Origin: Henckelia pumila
Taxonomy: Eukaryota > Streptophyta > Magnoliopsida > Lamiales > Gesneriaceae
NCBI RefSeq assembly: GCF_033568475.1
Contig: NC_133121.1
Location: 136,184,375 to 136,248,374, forward strand
Reading direction: 5' to 3'
Length of the DNA stretch: 64,000 nt
Below are positions 23,654 through 41,100 of this stretch, piece after piece; within the stretch, counting starts at the first letter, position 1; the number at the start of each line of letters is the position of its first letter. Below the pieces are notes generated by a model that saw nothing but the letters and a program-made list of their open reading frames with translations, had not been told where the DNA came from and made no database searches. A program made the position numbers and the translations under genes.

Positions 23654-24005
23654 ATTAACATATCATAGATGTGACAAAATTGAGGCACGCTTGTAACCAC
23701 CAGCCTCTCTTTGTCTCCAAACGAATTCAAACTAACTATTTCAATCGTGCTTATGCATCAAGGCGATTGAGGGTAAACCCAGAAGAATAAAAAATGCGAA
23801 ACAAGCTCGTGGTGACGAATTCACGTTAAAATCGGGAACCAGTACCCTTGACTTTTACGGGCCGCATTTGTTAGGCCCAATATTTTGTTCAGTCTTCTTG
23901 TACACCCACTTAGCCTTTTAGAGCCGCTTTGTTCTAAGGATGACAATGGATCGGATCTAAATTCGACCCTGTATTAAACACGTCTCGTCGAGACGGGTCT
24001 AAATC

Positions 24006-24325
24006 TAGAGGTATCAAAATTGGCTAGTGGTCCGGTCCACAACCCGTCGCAATCCACCATTGGGCAGGTAGGCCCACTTTTTAGGCAGGTTAAAAAAACA
24101 TCAATCCAACTCATCTATTTTAAATGTCGGTACGGGTCAACCCGAAGAGCTCACGTATAAATTGACGGGTTTTGACGGGTTAACCCACAATCCATCACAA
24201 CCCACCATTAGACGGGGCCGGCCGGCCCACCTTTTAAGCGGGTTGGGAAATTACCAACCCAACCCATCAATTTTGTATGGCGGGACAGGTCAACCCGACG
24301 AGCCTAACTCATTTTGAAACATCTA
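24006..24325. mobile_element. hAT-like MITE nested in the 1220-bp element
   Basis: Ends TAGAGGTATCAAAAT and the inverse of TAGATGTTTCAAAAT, with a perfect 8-bp duplication TCTAAATC (23998-24005 and 24326-24333). It holds two diverged copies of a block with ACAACCCGTC / CACAACCCACCATTRG, suggesting internal duplication. Confidence 0.8.
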
Positions 24326-24536
24326 TCTAAATCCGCCTAAGCAGGTCTGGGACGGGTCCCGGGTTTGGCCAAACCCGTCGTGCCAAAGTATATATAAATT
24401 TAAAAAATATATGTAATATTAATAATGTATAATTATTTTTTTATATTAAATGATTAATATTTTATCCATAATTTGAGTGTATAATATTATTGGATTGAAA
24501 TGAATTTATTTTATTATGATATGTTAGTATAAAAAT

Positions 24537-24829
24537 CAATGTTCTAAAAAGCGCTAGGCGGTAGGCGGGTGGCTACCCATAGCCTAGCGCCTAGGCGTTT
24601 TTTTTTATAGCCTAAAGTGTAAATTTTTCTTGGAATATTCGTAAGTTGGGCAAATAAATTTAAAACAAATAAAAAAAAACCTAAAACTCGAGGTGGGCTA
24701 GGCGAATTTGGGATCGCCTAGGCCATTTTGGGCCGCCTAGACGGATTTCGGACCGCCTAGGCGGCCGATTAATTTCTTTGCGCCTAGAGGCTCGCCTCTA
24801 CAAAAGGCGAGGCGAAATTTAGAACACTG
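24537..24829. mobile_element. CCTAGGCGG-rich hAT-like MITE, copy 1
   Basis: Ends CAATGTTCTAAAAA and the inverse of CAGTGTTCTAAAT, perfect 8-bp duplication ATAAAAAT (24529-24536 and 24830-24837). GC-rich arms are built of GCCTAGGCG palindromes around an AT-rich middle. Relatives lie at 40176-40628 and about 50895-51340. Confidence 0.85.
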
Positions 24830-25216
24830 ATAAAAATATATGATTATAATGTTTTTTGGCTAATAATTATTAATTAATTACAGTTGATAAATTTTAATTT
24901 GTGAGAATATTTTTTTTTCTTAATATTATCAATATATATTTGAAATTTAATTTAATGATTTTTGTTAATTTTTAAACTTTTAAATTTTTTAATTTAATTT
25001 AATCTAATAAATTTAAAATTATTTAATTTTTGACAAGTTCAACGAATTTAACCCGGATTAAACTCATTGGGTTCGTGGGTCAGGGCGGATTCAAAGGAAG
25101 ACGAGACAAGTTTAGCCAAACCTATCCCAGACGACCTACCCGTTGACATCCCTACTTTGTTCGCATCGTACATGAGAATAAATGGAAATGTAGTTTCCAA
25201 TTCGAACAAAGATATA

Positions 25217-25475
25217 CTTCCACCGTCCCAATTATATTGTCAACGTTTCCTTGTTTATTTGTCCCAAATATATAGTCATACACCATATTTAGTAATATTT
25301 TTTTACGCTTCTTTATTAATATACCCCTGTTAACTATATCTTAAAAATTGTGCAATCATTGTTTAATACATTAAATAGGGATAAAATAAAAATTTTATAT
25401 AAAATTTATTTTTTCAATAAATTTTTTTTAATTCGTGTGAAAACTAAAACAAAACAACATATATGAGACAAAGAG
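25217..25475. mobile_element. Stowaway-like (Tc1/mariner) MITE
   Basis: The left end CTTCCACCGTCCCAATTATA resembles the widespread Stowaway end CTCCCTCCGTCCC. The right end, inverted, reads CTCTTTGTCTCATATATG. TA flanks both sides (25215-25216 and 25476-25477). The ends are imperfect, so it is an old copy. Confidence 0.65.
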
Positions 25476-25858
25476 TATTAAATATAATTTTTTTTATTTT
25501 TTAAACGATTACATTCATTTTTTTCATTTAGATTTTTCAAATATATACATAGGCTTAGGTAGGGAGAAATGGATATGGTCTTTTACTTTGAAAAAATTAA
25601 GGAATATTGATACGTCAATTTGCATTCGGCAAGAAAGATCGTATGGAAGAAAGAGCAAGATTTCTCAAATGGGAAATAACAAATGATGGTAAACCGATAA
25701 ACTAAATTCAGGAAATGCGTTTGTGCATTAGAAATGAAAGTAATGTTCCATTAAGGGAAAAAAACCGAACTTAATGATATATGCTCAAAACCAGGACATG
25801 TAGAATTCATAGTATTACTTCAATGCAAGTTTAATAGCAAATGCTCAACCAAAACATA

Positions 25859-28176
<2,318 letters not shown>

Positions 28177-28210
28177 ATATGGGGTCTGCAACTAATTTAA
28201 TTATCAGATG

Positions 28211-29153
28211 GGTACTGAGTAGGGAGTGGCGTAATTCTCCCATAATGGACCTTCTCCAGAAATATAAAATGTGCAAGGGTCCATTCAACTGTTTAATTTT
28301 TTTAGATTAGATATATAGATATATATATATATATCTAAAAATATATATATTTTTTTAAAAAAATAAATAGGTAGTTGATAAAAAGAAAATTAAACAAGTA
28401 TCTCCGTGGGAAAAATACCAAAATAGTTATTATTGTTGAAATGATCGAAAAAGTACTAATACAATTTCATCTTTGTGATAATTATACATTCATATTTAGG
28501 AACCAATTGTCATAAAACCTATTTTTAAAAGTTAAAATATATTAATTATATCACTATAATAATAATCATGACAAATAAGAAAAATAATAACATACTTGTT
28601 GCTAGAACAACCGAACAAGAATGGTAGTAGCTATGAAACATACATATTAGGTGTAAATGACGATATTTTGGTGGAATATTTAGAGTTGAAAATATATCAT
28701 TTTAACATATAACAATAATAAATAAATAATTAAAATAAAAAAAAACAGACGAGCAAAAACTACAGTTGGCTTTGGGTTTCCCGCTTTAGGGATACCAAGT
28801 ATGAAAGGAAAGCGAAACGTACTATCTAAGCCTCCAATTAGGTCCCATCCCAAATTGTTACTGTATAAACGAAAAAACGAGTCATTTGACTGCAGGGATG
28901 ATAATAACATCAGACAAATTATTTTTCTTCATGATAGAGATGATAATTCCAAAGGAAGAATCGCGTGCATAAAAAAAATGAAATTTCTCTCAAGAGGAAA
29001 ATGAAACAGAGAGAATGGAATCAATGAATAGAATACATGCATATTCTTTATTTGTTGACCTTGATTCACTTTCCTATAAATCAAGTTCCGGTTATTTAAA
29101 TAATTTCCAGTATATCGCAACATATTGGATGAGAAATTTTATCGGTTTCTATG
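28211..29153. other. Intergenic between RPS26 and the nardilysin-like gene
   Basis: AT-rich, with a TA microsatellite around 28309-28350. No coding sequence is convincing. The part close to 29153 is the likely 3' UTR of the nardilysin-like gene. Confidence 0.5.
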
Positions 29154-32100
29154 TCAACAAAAGCTGGGATAGAATTCGGAATTCTTCTTAAATTCTCTGA
29201 GGTCACTAATGACCTGCGCAGATGTTACTTGGGTATTGCTCAAGTCGGCATTGCAACCCCACACACGAATAGCAAGCCTCCGACACTTTGGAGAGTGCTG
29301 CCTCAAATATGTGCGATACCAATCCACAATATCCTTCTTTTGGACACCATTAAGCTCCTCCGCTTCCTTCTTCGACAAGTCAAACATATACCTGAGACCA
29401 ATTTAGTCATGCAACAAATCAGATTCGATTTCCCCCTAAAACTAGATGAACACATACCTAAAACTAGAGGGAAGGAAAGTACTAGACATTTACTGGTTTA
29501 ATGATCTTAATACCAGGGATAGAGAACTTCACGACAAACAATTTCAGGTATACTCTGTCGCTAAAACAACTAGTTTGTCCAAACCACACTGGTATCGAAT
29601 TCAGACAGCAAAATACCTTTTCTGGAACACAATATATTTATTACCTTTTATCGACAATTTGACCCCAAAAACGATTTGTTTCATATAAAAGAGATGGATC
29701 TTTCTCGAGAAGCTTCCCCATTAAACCATTTTTGTAATTCTCAAAGGTATCAGAGTCGAGCTCGTTCTGCACCAACAGAAGAGTTTCATTAGGAAAACAC
29801 ATGTCAAGGAAGTAAACAATTCAACTTCAATCAAGCTGTCAATCTATTTTGTTTGATGAAACTTGGATATCACCATGGAACACAGTGAAACCAAACATAA
29901 AAAATGTTGCCCTTTCTTCGTCCAATGACTGAAATTGGAAAATGAGGGACAACGACAACAAATAATAACACAAATAAGAAAGAAAACAAAAATTATCAAA
30001 TATGATTAAGAATTTATAAAAGGTTTCATATTCATAATTCACACTTACCAATGTTTTTTCCAAACCATTGATGAAGTTTTCAATCCTCCCTTGTAAGTAG
30101 ACTGGATCGTGCTCAGAAGATTGAACACGGAAACAAAACCCTAATATGCGATAGGTTACCCGTGCGCTGCAGTCAACAACATACCCTAGCTGCTCCTTTG
30201 TTCTGTATCGAACGACAAATTCCAAACATCATTTATTTACCACAGCTGTGTGGACACGCAACATGTGGCCATGTTTTCAAACACGACTGCATAAGTGCGT
30301 TGGACTGTGATCTATGAGAGAGGCTGAAGAACTAATATTATCCTTTTGATTTATCCTCCAAAACATTTTAAATATAAAGAATATGAACAATATTCAAATT
30401 CTTTATGAACAATTTAAACCGTACAATTTTCAAATTCGTTATGCTCAATTCAACTAAAACATGAAATACCTGAGCTGATTAAAAAGTGGTTCTTCCACAA
30501 TTTCATCAAACAAGTCAGTTAAAGCCTTTAATTTAGTCAAATCAGTCCCTTCTGGTTCAATCTGAAAATAAAGCTGCAAATAAACCAAAAAAACAGAAAC
30601 CAAAGTAAAATTGGGTGTTTTCAGCAACAAGAACCAACAAACCTCACAAAAATAATTTTTAGATCACCTCCACCACGGAGTTTGATTCAAGTTTATTTTT
30701 CACTTGGACATCTCTGACAAGGTCAGCACCTGGAGATAGGCACATCACAAACTCCCTGTGTCTCAGTTCAATTGGAAGGGTCTGTACAGATAGGTTGCTT
30801 CTCAATATATCTGATATGTAACGAGCTTCCTCCTCCAACAAATTCCCATGGCAAAGGCCCTCGATATACAACTGGAAAAGGACAGATGGAAGTTATAGCA
30901 GAGTAACACGGTTAAAAAACATCAATACAAGTCACTGCAAATGTTAAGAAACAGTTCTGTACAAAAGTGACCACAAACGTACAGCAAAATGGAACTGAAT
31001 TAAAATAATAAAATAAATTAATTATCAGTATTACAAGGGAAATACTGTAGGTTTATCCAAAAAATTAATAAAGCTTATTCAGTCACAGATTTGTAGTGGC
31101 CATCATTAACTGTACATTTTTACCAAGATTTTGAAATACAATGGCTAGTGTTTAACGGTTTCAAATTCACAGAGGAACTCAACATGACCGCCACATATAT
31201 ATCATATAAGGAATAACTTTATGCCCATTAAATATAACTTTGTTTCATAAATAACAATATTTTTCACTTTTTTGAAATATTATTATCCGGGACGACCCAG
31301 CTCTATTGCTATACAAAATTTCAACAGCTAGAAATAAATTCCAAGGACTTGGAAAGACAGTTTGCTTGAATTTAATATTGACAAGTTTTAATGTGGATTA
31401 CTTTGAAATAGCTAGTTATGCAGCCCAATCAATCGAAGTGTTGACCAGAACTTCAACACATGAATCGCCCAATAACATGAGAGTTTGCATAAATATTGAC
31501 ATTTTTATTTGTGGAACAAACACAAGCTTCATACTCTCATCTGTCATCCCTTTAGAATAATGTTTCTGTACAACTTAGAAAAACAAGAAATTCCAACCCT
31601 TTTATAGTGCTTTCAAATATCAACAAGACACGACCTTAATCTTTACAGAAGAATATGCACTTCTGCAAACCAACAAATCACACAAATATGTGAAAGAAAA
31701 GAATAAAGCTCCATAAAAGCTGCATGGGACAAGATCCACAAATCCATATATGTTACTAAAAGTCATTTTTAGATAAGATATAGATAGCAAAAAATGTTCA
31801 CTCAGATAGGATTGTATAGCAACAGAATTAATAACTACTGAAACCTGGGATAGAAGATCTGGAACAAAAGCCCTTAAATCTGCTAGAGACAAATCACTTA
31901 ACAAGCACAACTTTTCTTCCACATCCCAGAAACTTTGGCACAAAACTTGCAGCCTTAAATAGGAAGAATGATTTAGAGGTTTCATGTTGGTGTTTCTCAA
32001 AGTTCTTTCCATATCTTCTTTAACAACCTGCCAGACATGGAAAGATTTAAAAAGATTGCAAAGTCCTCGAGAGAAAATTTACCAAAATCATTTTAGAACG

Positions 32101-35100
32101 CAAAAAATAAAAAAAAACATTTATCATCCCTCAAAAGAAATACTCAAATAATGCATACACCTACCATAACATAAATTAAATAACCTGATCATTGACTTTG
32201 CAGTCCATTTTCTTCGCTTACTCATCTTCCAAAAAACCAAAATTTAGAACTAAATGAGAGTTGCTATGACGAGTGAATGCATTATTTATCATCCACTGGA
32301 AAAGGAAGTTACGTAAGTACCTCTGTAAATTAATAATGGTTGACCATGAGATTTCATTAATTTATAGAGTATTAATTAATCGATAAATTAATAATTTATT
32401 ATTTTAAAGAGTGTGATTTCAATCTAACTTATATACAGTATTGTTTAGTAAAAAAATGTTTTCGTATTATCTAGGTGAAAATGGATGTATTAATAAGTGC
32501 AAAGTTTAGAAGAAACTGCAGCCAGCCCAATTGAAAATCTCATTGATGATGAAGGCGATGATGATACATTATCTTTTGAACCAGTTACGCGAAAGGAAAC
32601 ATTCATAGAGAAAACACGCTTCACCCTTTTTTGTTACGGTTCGAGAATGTAACAGAGCTTTTGGATGCAATGATTAGAAAAGTTAGAGATGAAATTCAAT
32701 TACTATCAAATTTCAGTTAGATTTGAATTTCAAGAAAAAAAACAAATAACAACCCATAACAATAAGCATATTTTACTGACTTTTCCTAGTTATAATTATA
32801 AGATTATTAATTTATGATATTAATTGTACTATATATTTATATAAGGATCTTCAAAAATTTTATTATCTTATATTTATCGAAATTATTCATTTAATAAACT
32901 GGCTCAAGTCGGGACTGGAAAAAATATCATTTTAGAGAGGTTATTAATTAATCGAGTATAAATTTAAAGAGGTTTTATTATATCACTGATATGCTGCGAC
33001 AATTATTGTGAATGCAACTAGAGGAGCAGAATCCTACGTGCGAGATGCAGAATCCCTTTTTTGTTGTTTTTGCAAGAAAATATTATTAACAATGGAATAA
33101 ATGGTAAGGAAGTGAAAAAATATGAAACTGCGCAACGTTTACAGTTATCCCTAAAATGTGGAAATATGCTATTTTATATGTATCTTTGTCCAATGTCAAG
33201 TTAAACTCATCCTCACTACAACTATTTCATCTTCAAATTTGAACATAACAGAGGTTCTGAATATTTCTCCTGCTTTCTCAACTTCCATTAAATAAATAAG
33301 AATGTTGCATACCTTGAAGCGATCATCGTTTGGCAAGAATGACTTGGCTATTCCCAGAACTTTATTCAAGAGAACTGAAAGCTTATCATTAAAACCATAA
33401 AGCTTCAGCTCTAACTTATCACCATACAGAGAAACCGAACTTTCCAATTTTGCCACACTTGCCTGCAGTAAATAAAATTAGATGCACAATATTTATAAAA
33501 AATAATCATACTTCACGGGGATCAGCACCCAAAAATCAGATCAAGATCACAGAAAACAGCAGACAGTGATAACCTGATAGATAATCTCATTGAGTTCATC
33601 CTTCAGGAGCAATATATATAATTCAGTCAAGACAGCATTCCTTAAACTACTGTATCCTCCTTTTAGTGATATCCGGAAATATGTATTTGCACGAGGAAGT
33701 CTAAAAGTATTGTCAAGCATGTACCACAACTTCATATGAGGTTCATCAAGTATACAGATTGGAGATAATGCATCTGCAACATGGCAAGGTGCCTTGTCGG
33801 CCCTTATGGAAAAATCACGTGGGATAAAGTTGTTCTTTGATGGCAGATGTAGAGAGGAATTTATTTCTGGAGGATCCTTCCATGACTCCATCAGAGAAGA
33901 AGGTATATCTTCCTCAACATATCGTGATCTGAACCATGGCTCATGCTGAACATCTGAAAATCATGCAAAGAGGTAAGATGACCAACATTCAATGATCATT
34001 TGCTATTATGTAGACAAAAGGCCGATCCATTAATCTGGGAAAAAATTCATAATAGAAATAATGAATATTTTAAAGATACTTTTTTTAGTGACACTTGAGT
34101 GAACAACAAGATTTTGCCAGTGTGAAAAACAATAACAGGATGCGATAATAGATGATTCAGTAGATAAACAAATAAACACAAAGATGGCCCAGTCTTCAAT
34201 TTATTAAGGAGCCCATAGTTATCAAAGACATACAAGTCAGATCGAATCATCACCAAATTCAGTTCCTAGGTCAATCAGTTGAGTTGGTAACGTAGCACAA
34301 AATAGTAAACTATATAGAATGGGATCTATGTGGTTAAATATTTTAACCTAGAGAAACGAATTCTACCATATTCAAAGAAAATGCATACAGATATCATGCC
34401 TGATATCCCTAAAAAGTTAAAACAAAAGGATAGTTTGGAGAACCTCAATCGATTACTTTTCATATCCTACACACTTATGTTATTTAAGGAAAAATTCAGC
34501 ACATGACCACAAGATAACAAAATATAGCAATAAATAACAGCTCGTAACCAAAATCACCATATGACTTGTTAAAAGATTTGGTTATTATGTCGACTCTCAT
34601 GTTTGCAGGCCCGAAGAAATCGAGAAGATATTTGATCATCTCCTCATCCCAGACTTCGTATGAATAGTCACCATAGATAACATGTTCTGGAGGATAAACC
34701 AGGAGGTTTCCTGCAATTGAACATTGGTGACTTAATACAACCTGATTAAATATAAGCAAAGAAACAATAAAAAATATACCAAAAAAAAAACCACAGAAAA
34801 AGATTTCTTTGTTTTTTAATATATATACACCCCTTTCATCACATGTCTAAGGTCTTGTTGAGATTCATAATCTGTTTAAAAGAGAAACACATCCTCGAAC
34901 ACCAAAACTACAATTATGTTTAAGTAACCACTCAAATATCATTACAAGTTAAATGAATATTCAGTGAGACAAACCAAATGCCTCGGGCTCTGCAGCGGTT
35001 TAAACGACAAAAGTAAATGATTCTTATCCGAATAACATTAAAATTTCTGGGAATTTTTTCTTGAGCATCCTTCTATTCTCAAAGAATGTTCAAGATTAAT

Positions 35101-38100
35101 GTCAAAATTGTTGTGGGACATAAAAAAGATTCAGCGTAGAAAATGGGCTCGTTGTTAAACCAATTCCCAAATTGTGTGCCAAAGCTAAAGGTGTGTTTGT
35201 TATCACAGGGTTTGAAGATTTTGAAGGACAAGGGATTGCCATCCTTTGGCCTTTGCTCTTCTCTCGTCACCTGTTCTTCCTACCAACACAAAGAATGGTG
35301 TGTTTCCCAAATACCCATGATCAAACCCTCTTCCAACCGTTCTTCAGAAAGATTCTCTGGATGGATCATGACAAAATTTTTTAATAAAATCTCTTTTAGA
35401 TAGATCACCTTATGAATTCTCTTCGGTAAACAGCAGTAGTTAGAACCTATAAGCAAATAGAATCAATCGCTATGCATGGATTTTTCTGACAATGGGTTAT
35501 TATAGAGATTTTTCTGGTCATCAAGGTGTTAATATGACAGTCTTGCTGCATACTCTAAGTTATTGTTGATAGCTAAAAACTAAAAAGTTAACTCAGTATC
35601 TAGGAATATAATTTATAGGCTACTTGTAATTAAAAATGCCACAATGAAAACCAGAGGAGGAATTCGATGATAAGAAAATAAGAAGGTCCCAAGCCAAATG
35701 AGAAGAGTAGTGTTGCTACATGCTAGTTTGGTGAGAGCGGTATAAATAAACGAGGGATTATGGAATTTGAAATTAATGAATACAAACAGGAAAATCGTAA
35801 TGTGATATATAAAATACCAGCAAGTTCTGCAGCATAATCATCTGCAGGTTGTTCCTCAGCAAATCTAAACTCCATATTTCCGATATCTTGGAGTTCCTTA
35901 AAAATCCATTCTTGAGGAGGAATTTGACGCAACAGTTTGAGATATTGATAAACAAAGCCAATGATTTCATATATCTGCACCATCAATCAATAAGTTAAAA
36001 AGAGAGCAAGGCAGACCACAGCTCTTGAACATCCATGAACCCCATGGATATAGTGAATAAAGGTTCATAAGTAAGCCATAAAAATAATTAAACAACCACC
36101 CAAACAGAAAGGATGGATGTTCAATAAAGATGCTGCTTTTTAAAGCCTAAAAATTATGGATATCAGAGAGCACATTATATCTGTTTGCAAGCAAGTTTTT
36201 CTATGTACAAATGGTTTCAAATAGTGCTGAGTTATATGCCTCGAAGCCATATTGCAAGGCCGAATAACTCAGACATGAACCCTGAGTTATGTCCAATAAA
36301 GATGCTGCTTTTTAAAGCCTAAAAATTATGGATATCAGAGAGCACATTATATCTGTTTGCAATCAAGTTTTTCTATGTACAAATGGTTTCAAATAGTGCT
36401 GAAAGATCAACTACTGTTTCCTATCTATAATTGCATGCCTTCTATTAATTACCACAAGGTTTTAAAGAAGTTGAAAATGTGATTTTCAGGGTAACTTTCA
36501 CTATTTACTCTAATAACAAAGAGATCATGCAATTTCACAGCTGCATTTATCAGAACAATACTACCTTAACACAAAGGACATTTTTTCTTGTGACATCCCA
36601 TGAAGGTTGTGAGCTCGTCAATTCACTATTGAAGTAAATAAATCTGCCGACAAATGGCAATAACATTTACACAAAATTACTTTGTGCGTAAGAGGAAAAT
36701 TACATATTCAAAGTCCTAAGTTGCTTCAAGGGATGTAATCTAACAGATAATACTTTATTTCTTTTAGTAATTACAGAAGGAGCTCCAAAGTGTTACCTTC
36801 TCTAAGCCAGAGTCTGTGAGATGTAGGGACATGCCGAAAATGTAAGCTATTGAAGAGCGAGACATCCCTTCATCGCCAACGCCAGCAGATATAGAAGTTA
36901 CCCAGCCTTTAGCTTTCAGGAAAAAATGCAAGCTCCCCTTGCCCTCTGGAATCATGATAATTTTTATCTCCGTCAAAATTCAAATTCTCAGATACAAGCA
37001 CATGATAAAAGTCATATGCAAACACATGAAAGAAAGTGTAGGAGCTCAAACCGAATTAATCCAATTCGATTATTACAACATCTAAATAACACTTTTTCTT
37101 ACAATATCCCGCAAAATCACATGCTTTGAAATTTGAATTGCTATATTTCCAGTTAGTCCATAATTTGAAAATAGTTCTAAAATACAAGATGTGGCTACAA
37201 TTTTTTTCAAACCAACACAATTTATTTTTAAAAAAATTTGAGTTTCCGCAATTTATAGTTTTGAAGATGACAAAGTAAAATTTGAAGTTCTTTCTACCAG
37301 ATCTAATACATGCCAACAAAAGATTGTTCCATTGTAGAGAAGGAATGATCAACGATGAAGAAACAGAAGGAAGAAATAAATGATGAAGAAACAGAAGATA
37401 AGCCCATATCAAACAAGATTTGAGAGGTCAATGTCCCAGAAAATAAAGGGTATCATACACTAAAAACTTCAAATCTTGCCGCTGATCTCCCAGAGTGAAA
37501 AACAAACAACACAAGAACCAAAATAAATAAATAAAATATATTACAAGAAACAGAATTTTGCACCATGTTTTTTCCAGTTTCAAGCAGCATCATGTACAGA
37601 GAGTATACATAGAGTAGTGTTTTCCCAAATCCAGATGCAAATTATTGATAAGAGCTGAATACAAAAATAAAAATAGAAACACAAAAACCTACTATTTCAG
37701 TATTTCTTGCTTGTCGCAGATGCATTTTGTTATGCTAATAGAGAGCAACAAACCATCATAAGAAAGAAATTGTAATAGCAGCAATCTCACCGTGTCCAAG
37801 GAGATGAGCAAGATAATCTTCAGCCTTCTTCAAATAATCTTTTCGCAGCGAAGGTAATGTCCATGACAAATCAAGGATGTGAACATCTTTAACTGCCTCT
37901 AACCAATAAAGTTTGCCTGCTTTCCAAATTGGAATGTTCAACCCAATCTCTGGCTTAACCGAAAGGCCTTTCCTGACATCGCTAAACAATTCGAGGACCC
38001 AACTTTCAAGAACTTCAAGAGTCTCTGGAAAAAAAAATTCAGCAGTTAAAATTACAACAAAAGGATAAATCAGACCATGTCTTTCTATGTGTAGGCCAAC

Positions 38101-41100
38101 AAAGTAACAAAATGAAACACTGCTAAGGAGCCAGTAGATTCTTATATTCCCTCCTAAGGCAAGAGAGTACCTTTTTAATCATCACTATTATCTAGACCAC
38201 ACTTACAGGCATCTTTTTCCCAGGCCCATGTGGGAACTTTAAGCAGATACAGAATAAGAGCAAAAACCATATCCGCAAACTTTACGGATTATAATTGATT
38301 CCATCATGGCATTGTTGCCATCAGATATGCAGTGCATGTTTTCCACCGCTATGTTGACATGAGGATTGAGAAGGGTGGTTACACGGTTTAGGGGAGCGGT
38401 GAAATCTTCAGTTTACAAAGACGACCACATGTCTCTAAATTAAATGAATTTATACAGGTTGGGGCCCAACTCCACCCACATTGCTTGATTGCCTTTATCA
38501 AAAGCAATAGTACGAAAATTTACAGGCAACCCAAAATTTGCAGTGACTTTCTATCAGCGAAGTGGGGAAGTCAGTGAAGTATAAACAACATGCCCCCAGC
38601 TGCTCCTTTCTTTTCTAAAACAGCTAATACTCCTTTTTTTTAAGACAACTAATTTATTGTACGTTTTTCCCCAGCCTTACCTTAATAGCCATTTACATAC
38701 TCGATAAAAAGAATCCAATTAAAAAACTAAAAAATTTCCTGGACCAGTTAACAAACTAAAAACCTACCACGTCAACTCATTTTTACTACTTATTATACAC
38801 ATTCGAAAAACTTACCACCCCCTATAATAACTAGCTTCATTGATCCACCATAATAATAATCGTTGTACAGCTTCAAAATGTGATCCCGTAAATTGATTCC
38901 CTTTTCCATAGCATCAGCCAGGCTCTTTTTATTCCCTACAATAATCCAAAGGGGAAGTTTAATAATAACCATAACTTACCAGCAGGAACACAAAATAAAA
39001 GTGATGGAAATGAAAAATACCCCAAAAGAATCGGTTGAAAGGATGGTCTGATGCAGATGTATAGCACTGTAGTTGTTGGAGCCGGCAGGAGTCATTTTGT
39101 AAAGCCTGGTTAAATTCTGTAACCCAGATTTCCATGTGATGACAAAAAAAAAAAAGAGCGCTGAGTTTCCGAGCATCAGAAGGAGCAGAATACAACAAAA
39201 CACTAAAGAAATATGATCTTTTATGACATTGCATGAGGACACAGACAATAAAACTTGAGCTACCCGAATCCACGGCCAATACCTCCCGTTCCATGGCTTC
39301 AGCCTTCACTAAAGGCGATATGAAAAATTGAGCAAATCTGAAAAATTGGACATCAAGAATAAGCATCCACATAATCTTGCACTCAAGAAACACAAGCAAA
39401 GCCACAAACACGAAGCAACTCTCCTTGACTGCAAAACGACATCATCAAGTCCATAACCACACATCACACCATGAAAAAATAGAAGCATTAGATATGCTAC
39501 ATTTAAGAGAACTTAGAACCCATGTAATTCCATGTTATGTCACCCTTCATATCAATCAGCATCACCAGAATTATTTACACCTTCAATTTCTGCCAAGTCC
39601 AAAATTTTGAAGAACTGACATAATTTTACATTCATCCACCACACGGAAAAAACTTTTATGTTCCCCGTGTAATTCCACGTTTTGTCACCCAGCAGATTTA
39701 CAATTTCAATTTCTCCCAAGTCAAAATTTTGAAGAACTGACATAATTTTCCATTTGTCCACCACACGGAAAAATCTTATATGTTTCCCCCAAAACCATAA
39801 AAACAGTCGTTCACTTTATGTAATCATGAATAACTAGCAACATCTAACACAATTATAAAGATTATAAAGAGTTTTGTTAAGCATAAAGGTAAATAATCTA
39901 TGTGTCAAAGTAATATATAGTAGCTAAATTACCATGTTGGACACGAACACAACATAAAGAAACCATAACAAAAAAAATATAACATTCTAGATTCCACAAA
40001 ATAACTGTACTGGTGATGTGCAGGTATAAACAATTTCACACATAAACTTGAGTGAATAAATGAAGATATATTCAATCACTCACACGAGGCACAGAAAAAG
40101 AGCTGTAAAATACAGTTCAATGCATTCATGAAGTGAGCATTAATTGTAAATTGTAAATAAACAAAACACAAAAATCAAGGTTCTAAAATTCGCTAAGCAC
40201 TAGTCAGGCGCTAGACCAGAGCCTAGGCCGCCTAGGCGGGGATTAGGCGTCGCTAGGCGGATTCCAAGTGTATAACATAAATAAATCAGATATTATAACT
40301 CCAACATGATGGCATCAAATTTAAAATGAGTTCAAAATTACATGACTGATAAAATTCCACAAATTTACTCCACTTATTCTTCTCCACAAATATATCTACT
40401 TGTTATTCTCATATTTTTTTTTCTCTTCTCTTTGGAAATGACGTTGAAAGGATTTTCGTGGAAGGGTGAATACAATTTTTCGTCAGTTTTTTTATTGGGT
40501 TTATGATTTAAAAGCCAAAAAAAAAAGAAAATCATTTCCGCCTAGGGCCGATCGACTAGCACTTTTTCGATGTGGTCAGCCCGCGCCTAGCGCCTAGGCG
40601 GCCGCCCAGGTCGATTTTTAGAAAACTGACAAAATATATAAAAGCATGCGTGCAGGAACAAAAGCACAGGGAAAATAATACCATTTTTTTTAGTAGCTCA
40701 TTTCTCTACGGGCTAAAGGATGTTCGAGAAAATCAACATGGCAAAGATAAAAAAAAATATCTTTTACAGACCTTCTATGATTTTCAATACCAGTGAAAAG
40801 AATATCAAGGATAATTAAAACATGAGAAAAACTGATTGGATGAACAAAAAACTTAGTAACAGGTTGCTTCGATAGAATGCCTAGTGGCTGAAAAGAATTC
40901 AAATCAAATCAATGAAATTTCTTTCCTGCAAAAGAACCCTTCATTTACCTTGTCAAGGCACCCTTAAGAAACTCCCTTTTTACTTCAAAGTGGTAACAGG
41001 TATGCTCGGTTTCTGTATACGCATTCGATGATCCTCCATGCTTAGACAAGTAACTATCGTACTAGTAACAAAAAAAAAAAAAGACAATTTAAGACATAGT

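Larger units (their letters stand above)
23935..25154. mobile_element. hAT-like non-autonomous element (1220 bp) holding two nested MITEs
   Basis: Ends are TAAGGATGACAATGG and the inverse of TAGGGATGTCAACGG, with a perfect 8-bp duplication CTTTGTTC (23927-23934 and 25155-25162). The GC-richer arms repeat GACGGGT/ACCCGTC motifs. It contains separate insertions at 24006-24325 and 24537-24829. No coding capacity is seen. Confidence 0.82.

Noticed and set aside
29839-29935. SLDEERATFFMFGF open stretch near nardilysin exon 17 as a possible exon
   Set aside because: The reading that matches the family comes from 29645-29766 (NELDSDTFENYKNG), which joins exon 17 in frame; the stretch lies in the intron between them.
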